15,528 nucleotides of DNA from JAWLBR01 sp041687495 (GTDB lineage: Bacteria; Bacillota; Limnochordia; DTU087; JAAYGB01). This document shows, one piece after another, positions 1 through 7,853 of the stretch (position 1 is the stretch's first letter; every line of letters starts with the position of its first letter). The translations under genes were made by a program, and so were the position numbers. Below the pieces are notes generated by a model. That model saw only the letters and a list, made by a program, of their open reading frames with translations. It did not search any database and was not told where the DNA came from. The stretch is taken from the NCBI GenBank assembly GCA_041687495.1, contig JAWLBR010000075.1, positions 1 to 15,528 of the forward strand, in the 5' to 3' direction.

Positions 1-1134
1 TTGATTAAAGACATCGGTGTCGGTAAGCAGCAATTAATTGAGATTGCCAAAGCCTTAGCTAAGAATGTGCGCCTTCTCATCTTGGATGAACCCACGTCTT
101 CATTGAATGAAAGCGATGCACAAAAGATCCTCGACCTGCTGCTGACCCTAAGGCGGGAAAGGGGCATTACTTCGATTATCATATCCCACAAACTTAATGA
201 AGTGGCCTACTGCGCGGATCGGATCACCATTTTGCGGGATGGTTCCACGGTGGAAACTTTGGACAAGAAAACCGATGAAATCACCGAAGAACGGATTATC
301 CGCGGGATGGTGGGCCGGGAGATGACTGAGCGGTATCCCCACCGTCCCCACACCGTTCGAGATGAAATTGCCTTGGAGGTCCGGAATTGGACCGTGTACC
401 ACGAACTATACACGGAACGCAAGGTTGTAGATGATGTCTCCCTGCGGGTGCACAAAGGTGAAGTGGTGGGCATCTACGGTTTGATAGGAGCCGGCCGCAC
501 AGAGCTGGCCATGTCCATTTTTGGCCAGGCTTACGGGACAAAAGCAGCGGGAACTCTGCTAAAGGATGGACAAATGTTGGAGTTGTTTTCTGCTCCTGAA
601 GCTATTGCGGCCGGCATATCTTACGCGACGGAAGATCGGAAAGAAAGCGGCCTGTTACTGAAGGACAGTATTATGCACAACATAACGCTGTCACGGATGG
701 ATTTTGTCTCCAAAAACGGATGGATTGATCAGGATCTAGAACGAAGAATGGCAGATTCATATCGTAAGACATTGGGTATCAAGGCGCCGAATGTGGAGCA
801 ATACGTTGAGAACTTATCTGGCGGCAATCAACAAAAGGTGCTTTTGGGTAAATGGATCTTTTCCCAGCCAGATGTACTTATTCTGGATGACCCCACCCGG
901 GGTGTAGACGTGGGAGCAAAATACGAAATCTATGAGATTATCAACGGTCTAGCGCAACAGGGGAAATCCATTCTGCTCATTTCCTCAGAACTTCCGGAGA
1001 TCATCGGGATGTGTGATCGAATCTACGTAATGAATGAAGGCAAGATGATTGCGGAAATTCCCCGGGCGCAGGCAACTCAAGAGGGGATCATGAACTGCAT
1101 TATGCAAGCAAGCAAAGGGGAGATTGGGGCATGA
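1..1134 (+). CDS. mmsA: Multiple-monosaccharide ABC transporter ATP-binding protein, 5' truncated
   Basis: This is the cytoplasmic ATPase of a CUT2-type sugar importer (RbsA/MglA/GguA family), which carries two fused nucleotide-binding domains. The window edge removes the first domain's Walker A; family members run to about 500 residues and 377 are visible. Seen in order: the first-domain signature region (GVGKQQLIEIA, residues 6-16), Walker B ILDEP with Glu30, and a switch His in SHKLNEV. The second domain has the degenerate Walker A GLIGAGRT (160-167, Arg for Lys, usual in this family), signature LSGGNQQK (272-279) and Walker B LILDDPTRG. Asp297 replaces the usual catalytic Glu, which is odd. 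The stop overlaps the permease start as ATGA. The TTG at base 1 is not a real start. The family call is firm. The MmsA/GguA subgroup rests mainly on the long permease next door, and the sugar is unknown. Confidence 0.93.
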   Translation: MIKDIGVGKQQLIEIAKALAKNVRLLILDEPTSSLNESDAQKILDLLLTLRRERGITSIIISHKLNEVAYCADRITILRDGSTVETLDKKTDEITEERIIRGMVGREMTERYPHRPHTVRDEIALEVRNWTVYHELYTERKVVDDVSLRVHKGEVVGIYGLIGAGRTELAMSIFGQAYGTKAAGTLLKDGQMLELFSAPEAIAAGISYATEDRKESGLLLKDSIMHNITLSRMDFVSKNGWIDQDLERRMADSYRKTLGIKAPNVEQYVENLSGGNQQKVLLGKWIFSQPDVLILDDPTRGVDVGAKYEIYEIINGLAQQGKSILLISSELPEIIGMCDRIYVMNEGKMIAEIPRAQATQEGIMNCIMQASKGEIGA

Positions 1135-2372
1135 ACCTGAGATCTGTGTTTCGGAATAATCTCAAGCAATACATGATGCTGTTGACACTTTTGGCGATTC
1201 TTTTGTTTTTCCAAGTGCTAACCAACGGCGTTTTGCTCAAGCCCATGAATGTGTCCAACCTGGTGTTTCAGAATGCGTATGTGGTCATTCTGGCCGTGGG
1301 CATGCTGCTGTGTATTCTAACAGGCGGCAACATCGACTTATCGGTCGGTTCAGTGGTGGCAGTGATTGGCGCTTGCGCCGGTACATTTATCATCTCCTGG
1401 CAGTGGAATCCTCACCTTTCTATCCTTTTATGCCTGCTAATCGGCATTGCAATCGGCATGTGGCAGGGGTTCTGGATCGCTTATATGCGGATCCCGGCCT
1501 TTATCGTTACTCTGGCAGGCATGCTTGTCTTTCGCGGTCTGACCCTAATTGTCCTCAATGGGCTGACTCTGGCGCCTTTCCCGAAAGCGTATCTAGCTTA
1601 CTCCACTGGTTTTGTCCCGGATCTGTTTACGGCTGCACGGCTCTTTGGCGTGAGAAACACCACTTGCTTGTTAGTTGGAATCTTAATCGCCCTGATCTTC
1701 TGTGTCGCGCAGGTAGTTAGCTACAACTCTCGGAAGAGGAAAGACTATAAAGTTGAGAGCATTTATGGGTTGGCTGTCAAGATGCTCGCCATTTCAGCCG
1801 CGATCATCTGGCTGTTCTACATTTTGGCCAATTATCGGGGCATTCCCATGGTCTTGATTATCTTGGGCGTAATCTTGATTGTCTACAGCTTCTTCACCTC
1901 CCGTACCGTAATGGGCCGCCATCTATATGCCTTGGGCGGCAACGAAAAGGCGGCTAGGCTCTCGGGCGTGAAGACAAAGAAACTACTTTTCCTCGCCTAT
2001 GTAAATATGGCGTTTCTTGCCGCAGTGGCCGGTATCGTGTTTGCGGCTAGGTTGAATTCCGCTTCTCCTCAGTCAGGGCAATCCTTTGAGTTGGATGCCA
2101 TCGCCGCCTGCTTCATCGGTGGGGCCAGTGCGTCTGGCGGTGTTGGGACTGTGGGCGGGACATTGATTGGCGCCTTAATCATGGGCGTGCTGAACAACGG
2201 TATGTCCATTATGGGTATCAGCTCCAATGTGCAGCAAGTGGTGAAAGGCCTGGTCTTGCTGGCTGCCGTAGCCTTTGATGTACTAAGCAAACAGAACATT
2301 TCCTTTGAGTTTTTCCCACATCTACGCAGAAAGAACTCGGTGCACAAACAGTCAGCCAAACTAGATGTGTAG
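1131..2372 (+). CDS. mmsB: Multiple-monosaccharide ABC transporter permease
   Basis: This is the membrane permease partner of the preceding ATPase, translationally coupled to it by a 4-base ATGA overlap. At 413 residues it is longer than RbsC-type permeases (about 320) and matches the longer GguB/MmsB subgroup. The extra length is a middle segment around residues 170-255, with a charged loop (NSRKRKDYK) and two further hydrophobic stretches. Most of the protein is hydrophobic helices. Family motifs seen are LTGGNIDLSVGSVVAV near residue 64, IPAFIVTLAGM near 122, and GRHLYALGGNEKAARLSGV followed by GGVGTVGGTLIGALIMGVLNNGM towards the C-terminus. The last ~30 residues are polar and cytoplasmic. 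No periplasmic-type sugar-binding protein gene is present downstream, so it probably lies upstream of the window. A terminator follows 40 bases after the stop. Confidence 0.93.
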   Translation: MNLRSVFRNNLKQYMMLLTLLAILLFFQVLTNGVLLKPMNVSNLVFQNAYVVILAVGMLLCILTGGNIDLSVGSVVAVIGACAGTFIISWQWNPHLSILLCLLIGIAIGMWQGFWIAYMRIPAFIVTLAGMLVFRGLTLIVLNGLTLAPFPKAYLAYSTGFVPDLFTAARLFGVRNTTCLLVGILIALIFCVAQVVSYNSRKRKDYKVESIYGLAVKMLAISAAIIWLFYILANYRGIPMVLIILGVILIVYSFFTSRTVMGRHLYALGGNEKAARLSGVKTKKLLFLAYVNMAFLAAVAGIVFAARLNSASPQSGQSFELDAIAACFIGGASASGGVGTVGGTLIGALIMGVLNNGMSIMGISSNVQQVVKGLVLLAAVAFDVLSKQNISFEFFPHLRRKNSVHKQSAKLDV

Positions 2373-2411
2373 TGACCCAAAATCGCGGAAAAGATAAACA
2401 AGAAGAACGAG

Positions 2412-2472
2412 AGGCTCAGGTACAGGGGGGAGCACTTCGAAATCTCTCCTTGGTAATGTACCTGGGCCTTTT
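2412..2472 (+). terminator. Rho-independent terminator of the sugar transporter operon
   Basis: AGGCTCAGGTACA (2412-2424) pairs with TGTACCTGGGCCT (2457-2469), a 13-bp stem with a single G-U pair. The T run is 2469-2472. The 32-base loop contains a short GGGGAG/CTCTCC inner pairing. It lies 40 bases after the permease stop. Confidence 0.8.
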
Positions 2473-2478
2473 CAGTTT

Positions 2479-2536
2479 GTCTGCCGCTGGTGGCTAGAGA
2501 AAGACTCCACCTACCAGCAAGGGGCAACGGCGAGAC
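2479..2536 (+). other. Possible structured leader upstream of dpaB
   Basis: Between the terminator and dpaB, an irregular long hairpin can be drawn. GTCT (2479-2482) pairs with AGAC (2533-2536), GCCG with CGGC across a bulged G, then CTGG with CCAG. It matches no riboswitch I know. It may be fortuitous, or a small structured RNA. The rest of 2537-2622 shows no convincing promoter. Confidence 0.2.
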
Positions 2537-2634
2537 AGAGGACATGGGCATAGTCTTATCCTCATTGGTGGACGTGCACATTCTCCCAGTAAGGGCAATA
2601 TTGATGGTACATCTACTAAGTTGGGAGGTACACT

Positions 2635-3222
2635 ATGCTGTTAAAAGACCTAAGAGTCGGTTTTGGGTTTACCGGAGCATATTGCGTTTTCGACCAGGTA
2701 TTCCCCCAACTCGAGAGAGCAGTGGCAGAAGGCGCAGCGGTAACTCCTCTGGTTTCCTACCAAGTAGCTGTTACGAACTCCCGGTATGGAAAAGCTGAGG
2801 AATTTCTGAAGCGAATGAAGCAGATCACTGGTAATCAGGTTATACAGACAATGGAAGATGCAGAGGTAGTCAATAAGCAAGGAGCTCCCCTTGATGTATT
2901 GGTAATCGCCCCCTGCACCGGGAGCACCCTTTCCAAATTAGCTGATGGAGCCACGGACACCCCGGTTCTCATGATGGCAAAGGAGATGTTTAGAAACAAC
3001 AAACCTGTAGTGCTAGGGATCGCAACCAATGACGGACTTGGGATAAGCGCTAAGAGCATCGGCGTCCTGCTAAGTACCAAAAACGTCTATTTCATTCCCT
3101 TTGGGCAAGATAACCCCTTCGAAAAGCCTAACTCACTGGTAGCTCGATTCGACCTTATGGTTCCAACGATAGTAGAGGCTCTCAAGAAAGAGCAAATTCA
3201 GCCTCTTCTCGAAACTCACTAG
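2635..3222 (+). CDS. dpaB: Dipicolinate synthase subunit B
   Basis: This flavoprotein-fold subunit works with DpaA to make dipicolinic acid, the calcium chelator of the spore core, from the lysine-pathway intermediate after dihydrodipicolinate synthase; in Bacillus it acts in the mother cell. The 195 residues match SpoVFB (about 200 residues) along the whole length. Seen are the N-terminal nucleotide-binding turn VGFGFTGAYCVFDQVFP, the middle APCTGSTLSKLADGATDTPVL, NNKPVVLGIATNDGLG, and the C-terminal FIPFGQDNPFEKPNSLVA. GGGAGG at 2623-2628, six bases before ATG, fixes the start. Its usual partner dpaA is absent on both sides; it stands alone between two terminators. A sporulation sigma factor would be expected to drive it, but I could not find a matching promoter. 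Confidence 0.92.
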   Translation: MLLKDLRVGFGFTGAYCVFDQVFPQLERAVAEGAAVTPLVSYQVAVTNSRYGKAEEFLKRMKQITGNQVIQTMEDAEVVNKQGAPLDVLVIAPCTGSTLSKLADGATDTPVLMMAKEMFRNNKPVVLGIATNDGLGISAKSIGVLLSTKNVYFIPFGQDNPFEKPNSLVARFDLMVPTIVEALKKEQIQPLLETH

Positions 3223-3229
3223 CACAAGA

Positions 3230-3259
3230 AAAGCAGAGCGATACCGCTCTGCTTTCCCC
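3230..3259 (+). terminator. Terminator after dpaB
   Basis: A perfect 11-bp stem, AAAGCAGAGCG (3230-3240) with CGCTCTGCTTT (3245-3255), and an ATAC loop lie 7 bases after the stop. The downstream T run is short (TTTCCCC). Read on the other strand, the hairpin is followed by TTTTCTTGTG, so it may act both ways. Confidence 0.72.
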
Positions 3260-3414
3260 AAATTCCACGTCACCGGCCGCTCGCAACCCGTTGGACAGCG
3301 CTCCGGAAACGGGAAACAAAACTTCCCTATTTAGCCTAAGCATACCTGATTCGTACCTTTTCTCCAAGTTCACCAGGGGGTATAGCGTGTATATCCAAAG
3401 GGTAAGCGACATTG

Positions 3415-3447
3415 TTGACGAAAAGGAGCAAGTGTTGTAGCTATCAT
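3415..3447 (+). promoter_or_regulatory. Weak candidate promoter for the isomerase/phosphodiesterase unit
   Basis: TTGACG (3415-3420) is a good -35. At 17-bp spacing the -10 is poor (TAGCTA, 3438-3443). A better -10, TATCAT (3442-3447), sits at 21 bp, which is too far. A start from either falls just before the ribosome binding site at 3457. The rest of 3260-3414 shows nothing recognisable. Confidence 0.25.
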
Positions 3448-3468
3448 CTGCAAAAAGGGGAGTAACAT

Positions 3469-4281
3469 ATGACATCTCGTAAAGAGTGGCCTGTCAGCCT
3501 TTCTTCGTCTCTCAGCGGCTCCATGGAGGAAACCCTCACCAAGTACCAGAAGGCGGGGATCCACTACATGGAACTCACTTCTGCAAGTCATACCTACTAC
3601 ATGGATGACATCAACTTTCTTGAAAAATCCAAGGAGATCTTTGCCCTCGCTAAGGGGTACGGGGTAACAATCAGGTCTATCCATATCCCCTTTTCCAATA
3701 AGGAGACCTACGACAACAGTTCTCCGGATCCCGCGGTACGTGACAACTCTGTCCGCTACTGCGCCAAGCTTCTTGCCGCAGCCGCCGAGGCGGGGATCAA
3801 GATCGCGGTTATCCATCCTTCCAACGAGCCATACTCCGAGGATGAGCGAGAGAGCAGAATTACATCAGCGATCGACACGCTTTCGCGAATTACAGCCATC
3901 GCCGATGCCCTGGGGATGACCCTTGCCGTTGAAAACCTGCCCCGCACCTGCATCTGTCGCACCAGCGATGAGATGAAGCGCATTCTAGTAGCTATACCGA
4001 AACTGAAGGTCTGTTTTGATACAAACCACAGCCTCATAGAATCAAATGTCGATTACATACGGGCAGTCGGAGACAGAATCATTGCCCTTCACGTTTCCGA
4101 CTACGACTTTATCGATGAGCGCCACCTTCTCCCAGGCGAGGGTCTGGTTGACTGGGAGGAACTTATCACAACCCTCGAGGAGGTGGGTTACACCGGGACA
4201 TTCAATTATGAGCTGGCTGCACGTGAGAACGCAACTGCCGATGCTGTGGCGGCTAACTACAAAAGGCTGATGAAAATATGA
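3469..4281 (+). CDS. Sugar phosphate isomerase/epimerase family protein (xylose isomerase-like TIM barrel)
   Basis: This is a cytoplasmic TIM-barrel protein of the AP-endonuclease-2/xylose-isomerase-like superfamily, whose members isomerise or epimerise sugars, inositols and related acids with a divalent metal. At 270 residues it has the usual length. Likely metal and active-site residues are visible: His72 (SIHIPF), His116 (VIHPSN), Glu155 (AVENL), Asp184 and His187 (CFDTNH), His208 (ALHVSDYD), and Glu248 (NYELA). The LLPGEGLVDWEEL stretch (220-232) is typical of the family. The start ATG follows GGGGAG with six bases between. The stop overlaps a potential upstream ATG of the next gene, and the two are certainly co-transcribed. 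The substrate cannot be read from sequence; pairing with a phosphodiesterase-like gene hints at a sugar or polyol released from a phosphodiester. Confidence 0.85.
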   Translation: MTSRKEWPVSLSSSLSGSMEETLTKYQKAGIHYMELTSASHTYYMDDINFLEKSKEIFALAKGYGVTIRSIHIPFSNKETYDNSSPDPAVRDNSVRYCAKLLAAAAEAGIKIAVIHPSNEPYSEDERESRITSAIDTLSRITAIADALGMTLAVENLPRTCICRTSDEMKRILVAIPKLKVCFDTNHSLIESNVDYIRAVGDRIIALHVSDYDFIDERHLLPGEGLVDWEELITTLEEVGYTGTFNYELAARENATADAVAANYKRLMKI

Positions 4282-4292
4282 GGAGGCTGGAA

Positions 4293-5126
4293 ATGAACTG
4301 CACGCTTAGGGAGCTGGCTGAAGAAAAAATCATCATCGTTGCTCACAGGGGGGTATTTGGAGGTAATATTCCCTGCAACAATATTGCTGCATATGACATT
4401 GCCCTGAAACACGGCGCTGACATGATTGAGATCGATGTTACGAAGAGTGCAGACAACGAGCTTTTCATATTTCACCCTGGAATGGAACGGGCTCATCTGG
4501 GCATGGATATCGATATTCGAAAGATGAATGCTGCTGAGGTCAGAGAACTCCGATATGTAAACTATGATAGAGTGGCAACGGATATCACAATCAACACTCT
4601 TGATGATGTCTTCGAACATTTCAAGGGACGCTGCTTCATTAATGTTGACAAGTTTGGAGACAATCCGGAACTGATCATTGAGAAGATCAAGCACCACAAC
4701 ATCAAGGATCAGATACTTTTGAAGACGTCTCCCAAACCCGAGCAGTTGGATATCATCGAGCGATACGCTCCCGACATTCCCTTTATGCCCATTATCAGCA
4801 CCGATGATGGCATCCACGAACATCTGCAGCAGAGAAACATCAACTATATCGGATCAGAAGTGCTCTTCAAAACCGAGAATTGCCAAGTAGGCTCGGAAAA
4901 ATATGTAGAAATGCTTCATCGGGACGGCAAGTTGGCATGGGCAAACGCCATCGTTTACGATTACAAGGCTGTACTTACGGCGGGGCACTCCGATGACAAA
5001 TCACTAATGAGCGATCCGGCCGATGGATGGGGGTGGATTGCCGATCACAACTTCGACTTCATCCAGACCGATTGGGTGATGCCTTGCGTTCATTATCTCA
5101 AGGAGACAGGAAAGCTGTACAAGTGA
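4293..5126 (+). CDS. Glycerophosphodiester phosphodiesterase family protein
   Basis: GDPD-family TIM-barrel enzymes hydrolyse glycerophosphodiesters to glycerol-3-phosphate and an alcohol. Counting from the ATG at 4293 (277 residues), the hallmarks are present: AHRG with His18 and Arg19, EIDV with metal ligands Glu46 and Asp48, and the second catalytic His61 in FHPGMER. The usual PENT motif after HRG is replaced by CNN, which suggests a divergent subgroup with possibly a different substrate. The C-terminal FDFIQTDWV matches the barrel end that carries the last strand. I chose 4293 over the ATG at 4278 because AGGAGG (4281-4286) sits six bases before it, whereas 4278 has no site. No signal peptide, so probably cytoplasmic. 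It forms an operon with the preceding isomerase-like gene. No strong terminator was seen after it. Confidence 0.85.
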   Translation: MNCTLRELAEEKIIIVAHRGVFGGNIPCNNIAAYDIALKHGADMIEIDVTKSADNELFIFHPGMERAHLGMDIDIRKMNAAEVRELRYVNYDRVATDITINTLDDVFEHFKGRCFINVDKFGDNPELIIEKIKHHNIKDQILLKTSPKPEQLDIIERYAPDIPFMPIISTDDGIHEHLQQRNINYIGSEVLFKTENCQVGSEKYVEMLHRDGKLAWANAIVYDYKAVLTAGHSDDKSLMSDPADGWGWIADHNFDFIQTDWVMPCVHYLKETGKLYK

Positions 5127-5180
5127 TCTTCTGATCGTACGTAGCTGTGACATTGATGATGCGCCTAATTGGCTTCCCAC

Positions 5181-5194
5181 TTGACCTAAGTCAA
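5181..5194. promoter_or_regulatory. FNR/CRP-family-like inverted repeat upstream of the hemerythrin gene
   Basis: TTGACCTAAGTCAA has perfect 5-base arms (TTGAC/GTCAA) around CTAA. The TTGAN/NTCAA architecture with a four-base centre resembles the FNR-type half-site pair TTGAT-N4-ATCAA. Its centre lies about 67 bases before the start predicted from the -10 at 5243. The match is by shape only, and no regulator gene is nearby. Confidence 0.3.
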
Positions 5195-5221
5195 TGCCGC
5201 CGAGGATATTAGCTGGTAATA

Positions 5222-5248
5222 TTGTCATAAATCATCTGCCGATATAGT
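5222..5248 (+). promoter_or_regulatory. Candidate promoter of the hemerythrin-like gene
   Basis: TTGTCA (5222-5227, 5 of 6 to consensus) and TATAGT (5243-5248, 5 of 6) have a short 15-bp spacer. Transcription would begin near 5255, leaving a brief leader that includes the ribosome binding site at 5267. Confidence 0.35.
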
Positions 5249-5281
5249 ATGTCACATATGGGCTTTGGGAGGTCCACAACA

Positions 5282-5701
5282 ATGGCTATTACCAGCAATC
5301 TTCGCAGGCAGCACTCTGAACTGCTCGAGTTATCTCAAACGATATTGTCCCACCTTGACGCCAGGCGCTTGAGTGAAGACGATGGCTCCGTGGCTAGACT
5401 ACTGCCAGTATTCGTGGGTAAACTACGTGTACATCTCGCTGCGGAAGATAAAGCGCTCTATCCGCAATTGTTCAAGCATGAGAATGAAGCAATCAGAACA
5501 GCGGCAAAGGATTTTTCGGCCGGCATTGTACCGCTTAGTATCGCATTGAAGGAGTACATAGCAAGGTGGCTCAAACCTGGAGCAATACAAGGTGATCCAG
5601 CTTTGTTCATCGATAGTACCAAAGCGCTATTTGCCGCCTTGCTCGAAAGAATGAAAAACGAGGATAGTGTTCTTTACCGGATGTTGGAGGGCCTTGAGTA
5701 A
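5282..5701 (+). CDS. Hemerythrin-like domain protein
   Basis: This small cytoplasmic four-helix protein of 139 residues resembles bacterial hemerythrin-domain proteins that bind a di-iron centre and may sense or buffer oxygen, NO or iron. Seen are the first-helix RRQHSELLEL and the second-helix GKLRVHLAAEDKALYPQL (His plus Glu/Asp ligands). The later helices keep the pattern (LLERMKNEDSVLYRML) but lack obvious His ligands, and the third helix reads KDFSAGI where relatives I recall have an acidic residue. The iron site may therefore be altered or lost. The start at 5282 is chosen over the ATG at 5249 because GGGAGG (5267-5272) lies nine bases before it and the extra N-terminal residues are not domain-like. 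It is monocistronic, with its own promoter and terminator candidates. Confidence 0.75.
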   Translation: MAITSNLRRQHSELLELSQTILSHLDARRLSEDDGSVARLLPVFVGKLRVHLAAEDKALYPQLFKHENEAIRTAAKDFSAGIVPLSIALKEYIARWLKPGAIQGDPALFIDSTKALFAALLERMKNEDSVLYRMLEGLE

Positions 5702-5742
5702 AGAGGTTCTTTGCTGAGAGGCACCTGCATAGTTTCGGCAGT

Positions 5743-5785
5743 GATGAGACCGGCTTTTCTGTGAGCAGGTCTCATCGTTATTTTA
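5743..5785 (+). terminator. Terminator after the hemerythrin-like gene
   Basis: GATGAGACC (5743-5751) pairs perfectly with GGTCTCATC (5768-5776) and is followed by the T-rich GTTATTTTA. It lies about 40 bases after the stop, with a 16-base loop. Confidence 0.7.
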
Positions 5786-5929
5786 GGTCATTTCATTCCC
5801 GATGATTACAAAATGTCATACAATCCTAAGGGAGCTTAAAGGAATTTTTGCCAATCAGCAGTAAGTACAAAAAGAATAAATGGCATCCATAGTATTGGAG
5901 CGAGAATTCCGAACACGAGGAGAGATGAA

Positions 5930-7819
5930 ATGCTAAGGCTTTTGCGGGGCAGTATGCGATGGAGATTACTATGCATAATCATCCCACTGGTCATTCTGAT
6001 GATGATTGTGCTGACCGCTTTTCTAACCACGGGAGCGAGAAGACTGTTGGACGACTCCATACAGAACAACGCTAGGCTGACGGTGGAATCGAAAGCCGAA
6101 ACCATTGATGTAATGCTGACATCGTACTTGGAGCAGGTATGGGAGATCACTGAGGCCGAATCCATCAAGTCCATGGATTGGGCGCGTCAACAGGAGTATC
6201 TCCGGAGGGTTGCAGAAAAGTCGCCGCAGTTTCGGGAATTCATGATCATCGAGCGCAATGGCGATTTTCGGACAACGACAAGCTCCGACATCACCGCAGG
6301 TGGGTCTGGAAACGTCGGTGATCGGGATTACTTTCAGGATGCCCTGCGGGGCAAAGGAGCCATCACTGGGACGCCGCTGGTGTCCGATGTAGATGGGAAA
6401 GCTGTAGTAATCATGTCTATGCCCATCTATGATCAAAGTGGAACGAGTATCTCCGGAGTCATAGCAGCAACGGTTCCCATGAGCTCTATCGAGCAGCGCA
6501 TCGAGAACCTGAGACTAAATGGAAGCGGACACGCTTACCTCGTAGATCCGAATGGATTGATCATCGCCCATCCAGAAGAACAGTACGTTATGACCAAATA
6601 CTTGGCTGAACTTGAAGACAATGTTGGATTAGATGAGATTACCCGGTCTATGTCCCGGGGCGAAAGCGATTACACTGAATACAGACTTTCAGGGGTCGAA
6701 AAATACGTAGCCTATGCGCCAATTCCAGTAACCGGTTGGTCACTGGCGGCAACGGTGGACAGAAAAGATATCGAAGCGCCGATTCGAAGCATGACCTTGC
6801 TTGCCTTATTCCTGGCTATTGGAGCGGTGGTCCTGATTGGGGTAGCATTGGCCATCGTGATTTCCAAGATCATAGCGCCGCTCGGGATACTCAGTGAACA
6901 CATTGAGACTATGGCTACCGGAGACTTCTCGGTTGCCGTCAAGCAAAAAACCACTGACGAAGTCGGACGGGCATTCGGAGCACTGGCTCGATTGCGCAAC
7001 GACATTGGAGCTATGCTTTCCCAAACAGCCAAGGTCGCCAATGCGTTGGCTAGCGCCAGCCAAGAGTTATCAGCGTCCACAGAGGAGACAGGAGCATCCA
7101 TCCAAGAAGTAGCCAGCACAGCCAATGAGTTTGCCAACACTGTTGGGCAAATGAGTCATAACGCCCAGTCAATGTCCGGCGCAGCCGGTAAGATTGCTGT
7201 CATGGCCAAAGATGGGGGATCCGCTGTCGATGCATCTATAGACAAGACCGGCGAAGTTCACAAGAGCTCTACTAAAATGGCTGAGGTTATCGAGGATCTG
7301 GGAGATCGCTCCAAAGAGATTGGCACAATCGTTCGTCTAATCAGTGATATCGCGGAGCAGACCAACCTATTGGCCCTGAACGCGGCAATTGAAGCAGCAA
7401 GAGCCGGTGAACACGGCAGGGGCTTTGCTGTGGTTGCCGACGAGGTCCGGAAACTTGCGGAGCAGTCAGCTGGTGCGACTAAAGAGATCGGAACGCTGAT
7501 CACAGAGATTCAACAGAAGACTGACCTGGCCGTTGCGGGTATGCAAGAAGGAGGAGCAAAATCAAAAGAGACTCTAGAGACAGTATCTCAAGGCGGAGAA
7601 CTGTTGCGGGGGATTCTGAACGCCATTGACAGTGTCGTTGGTCAGATCCAGGAAGTGTCTGCCGCCACCGAACAGATTGGGGCTGGAAGCCAACAGCTAT
7701 CAGCTGCGACTCAGGAGCAGTCTGCAACCATCGAAGAGGTTGCCTCGTCCGCCCAGCAGCTCAGTACAATGGCCCTTGATCTGCAGAAGCTGGTGGAGCG
7801 GTTCAAGTTCCAAGACTAG
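5930..7819 (+). CDS. Methyl-accepting chemotaxis protein, dCache-like sensor
   Basis: This transmembrane chemoreceptor controls CheA kinase and so flagellar rotation. It has 629 residues: TM1 at about 12-32, an extracellular double-Cache-type domain (33-288, with GDRDYFQDALRGKGAITGTP, an SMPIYD strand and GSGHAYLVDPNGLIIAHP), TM2 at about 289-311, HAMP to about 365, and a long signalling coiled coil. The highly conserved hairpin tip begins AEQTNLLALNAAIEAARAGE (475-494). Gln/Glu-rich heptads on both sides are likely methylation sites. No CheR-tethering pentapeptide is present at the C-terminus (ends RFKFQD). The ligand is unknown; dCache domains often bind amino acids or small carboxylates. 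GAGGAGAG just before ATG supports the start. No clear promoter was found: TACAAT at 5819 lacks a -35, and CCCGATGA at 5798 is only a weak sigma-28-like element. Confidence 0.95.
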   Translation: MLRLLRGSMRWRLLCIIIPLVILMMIVLTAFLTTGARRLLDDSIQNNARLTVESKAETIDVMLTSYLEQVWEITEAESIKSMDWARQQEYLRRVAEKSPQFREFMIIERNGDFRTTTSSDITAGGSGNVGDRDYFQDALRGKGAITGTPLVSDVDGKAVVIMSMPIYDQSGTSISGVIAATVPMSSIEQRIENLRLNGSGHAYLVDPNGLIIAHPEEQYVMTKYLAELEDNVGLDEITRSMSRGESDYTEYRLSGVEKYVAYAPIPVTGWSLAATVDRKDIEAPIRSMTLLALFLAIGAVVLIGVALAIVISKIIAPLGILSEHIETMATGDFSVAVKQKTTDEVGRAFGALARLRNDIGAMLSQTAKVANALASASQELSASTEETGASIQEVASTANEFANTVGQMSHNAQSMSGAAGKIAVMAKDGGSAVDASIDKTGEVHKSSTKMAEVIEDLGDRSKEIGTIVRLISDIAEQTNLLALNAAIEAARAGEHGRGFAVVADEVRKLAEQSAGATKEIGTLITEIQQKTDLAVAGMQEGGAKSKETLETVSQGGELLRGILNAIDSVVGQIQEVSAATEQIGAGSQQLSAATQEQSATIEEVASSAQQLSTMALDLQKLVERFKFQD

Positions 7820-7853
7820 GGCAATGTGGTGGTAGGTGAGGTAAGGATTGTGC

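Noticed and set aside
1..3. TTG at base 1 as a real start codon for the ATPase
   Set aside because: The family needs a first Walker A region upstream; the frame is simply open at the window edge.
2069..2581. 170-codon minus-strand frame across the permease end and terminator
   Set aside because: It is antisense to a well-conserved permease and a terminator; its composition is that of a shadow frame.
2549..2618. Sporulation sigma-K-like -10 elements (CATAGTCTT, CATCTACTA) before dpaB
   Set aside because: Neither has a matching -35 at correct spacing, and the second would place the start inside the ribosome binding site.
2490..2798. 102-codon plus-strand frame overlapping the start of dpaB
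   Set aside because: It runs out of frame into a clearly recognised gene, has no ribosome binding site and its protein resembles nothing.
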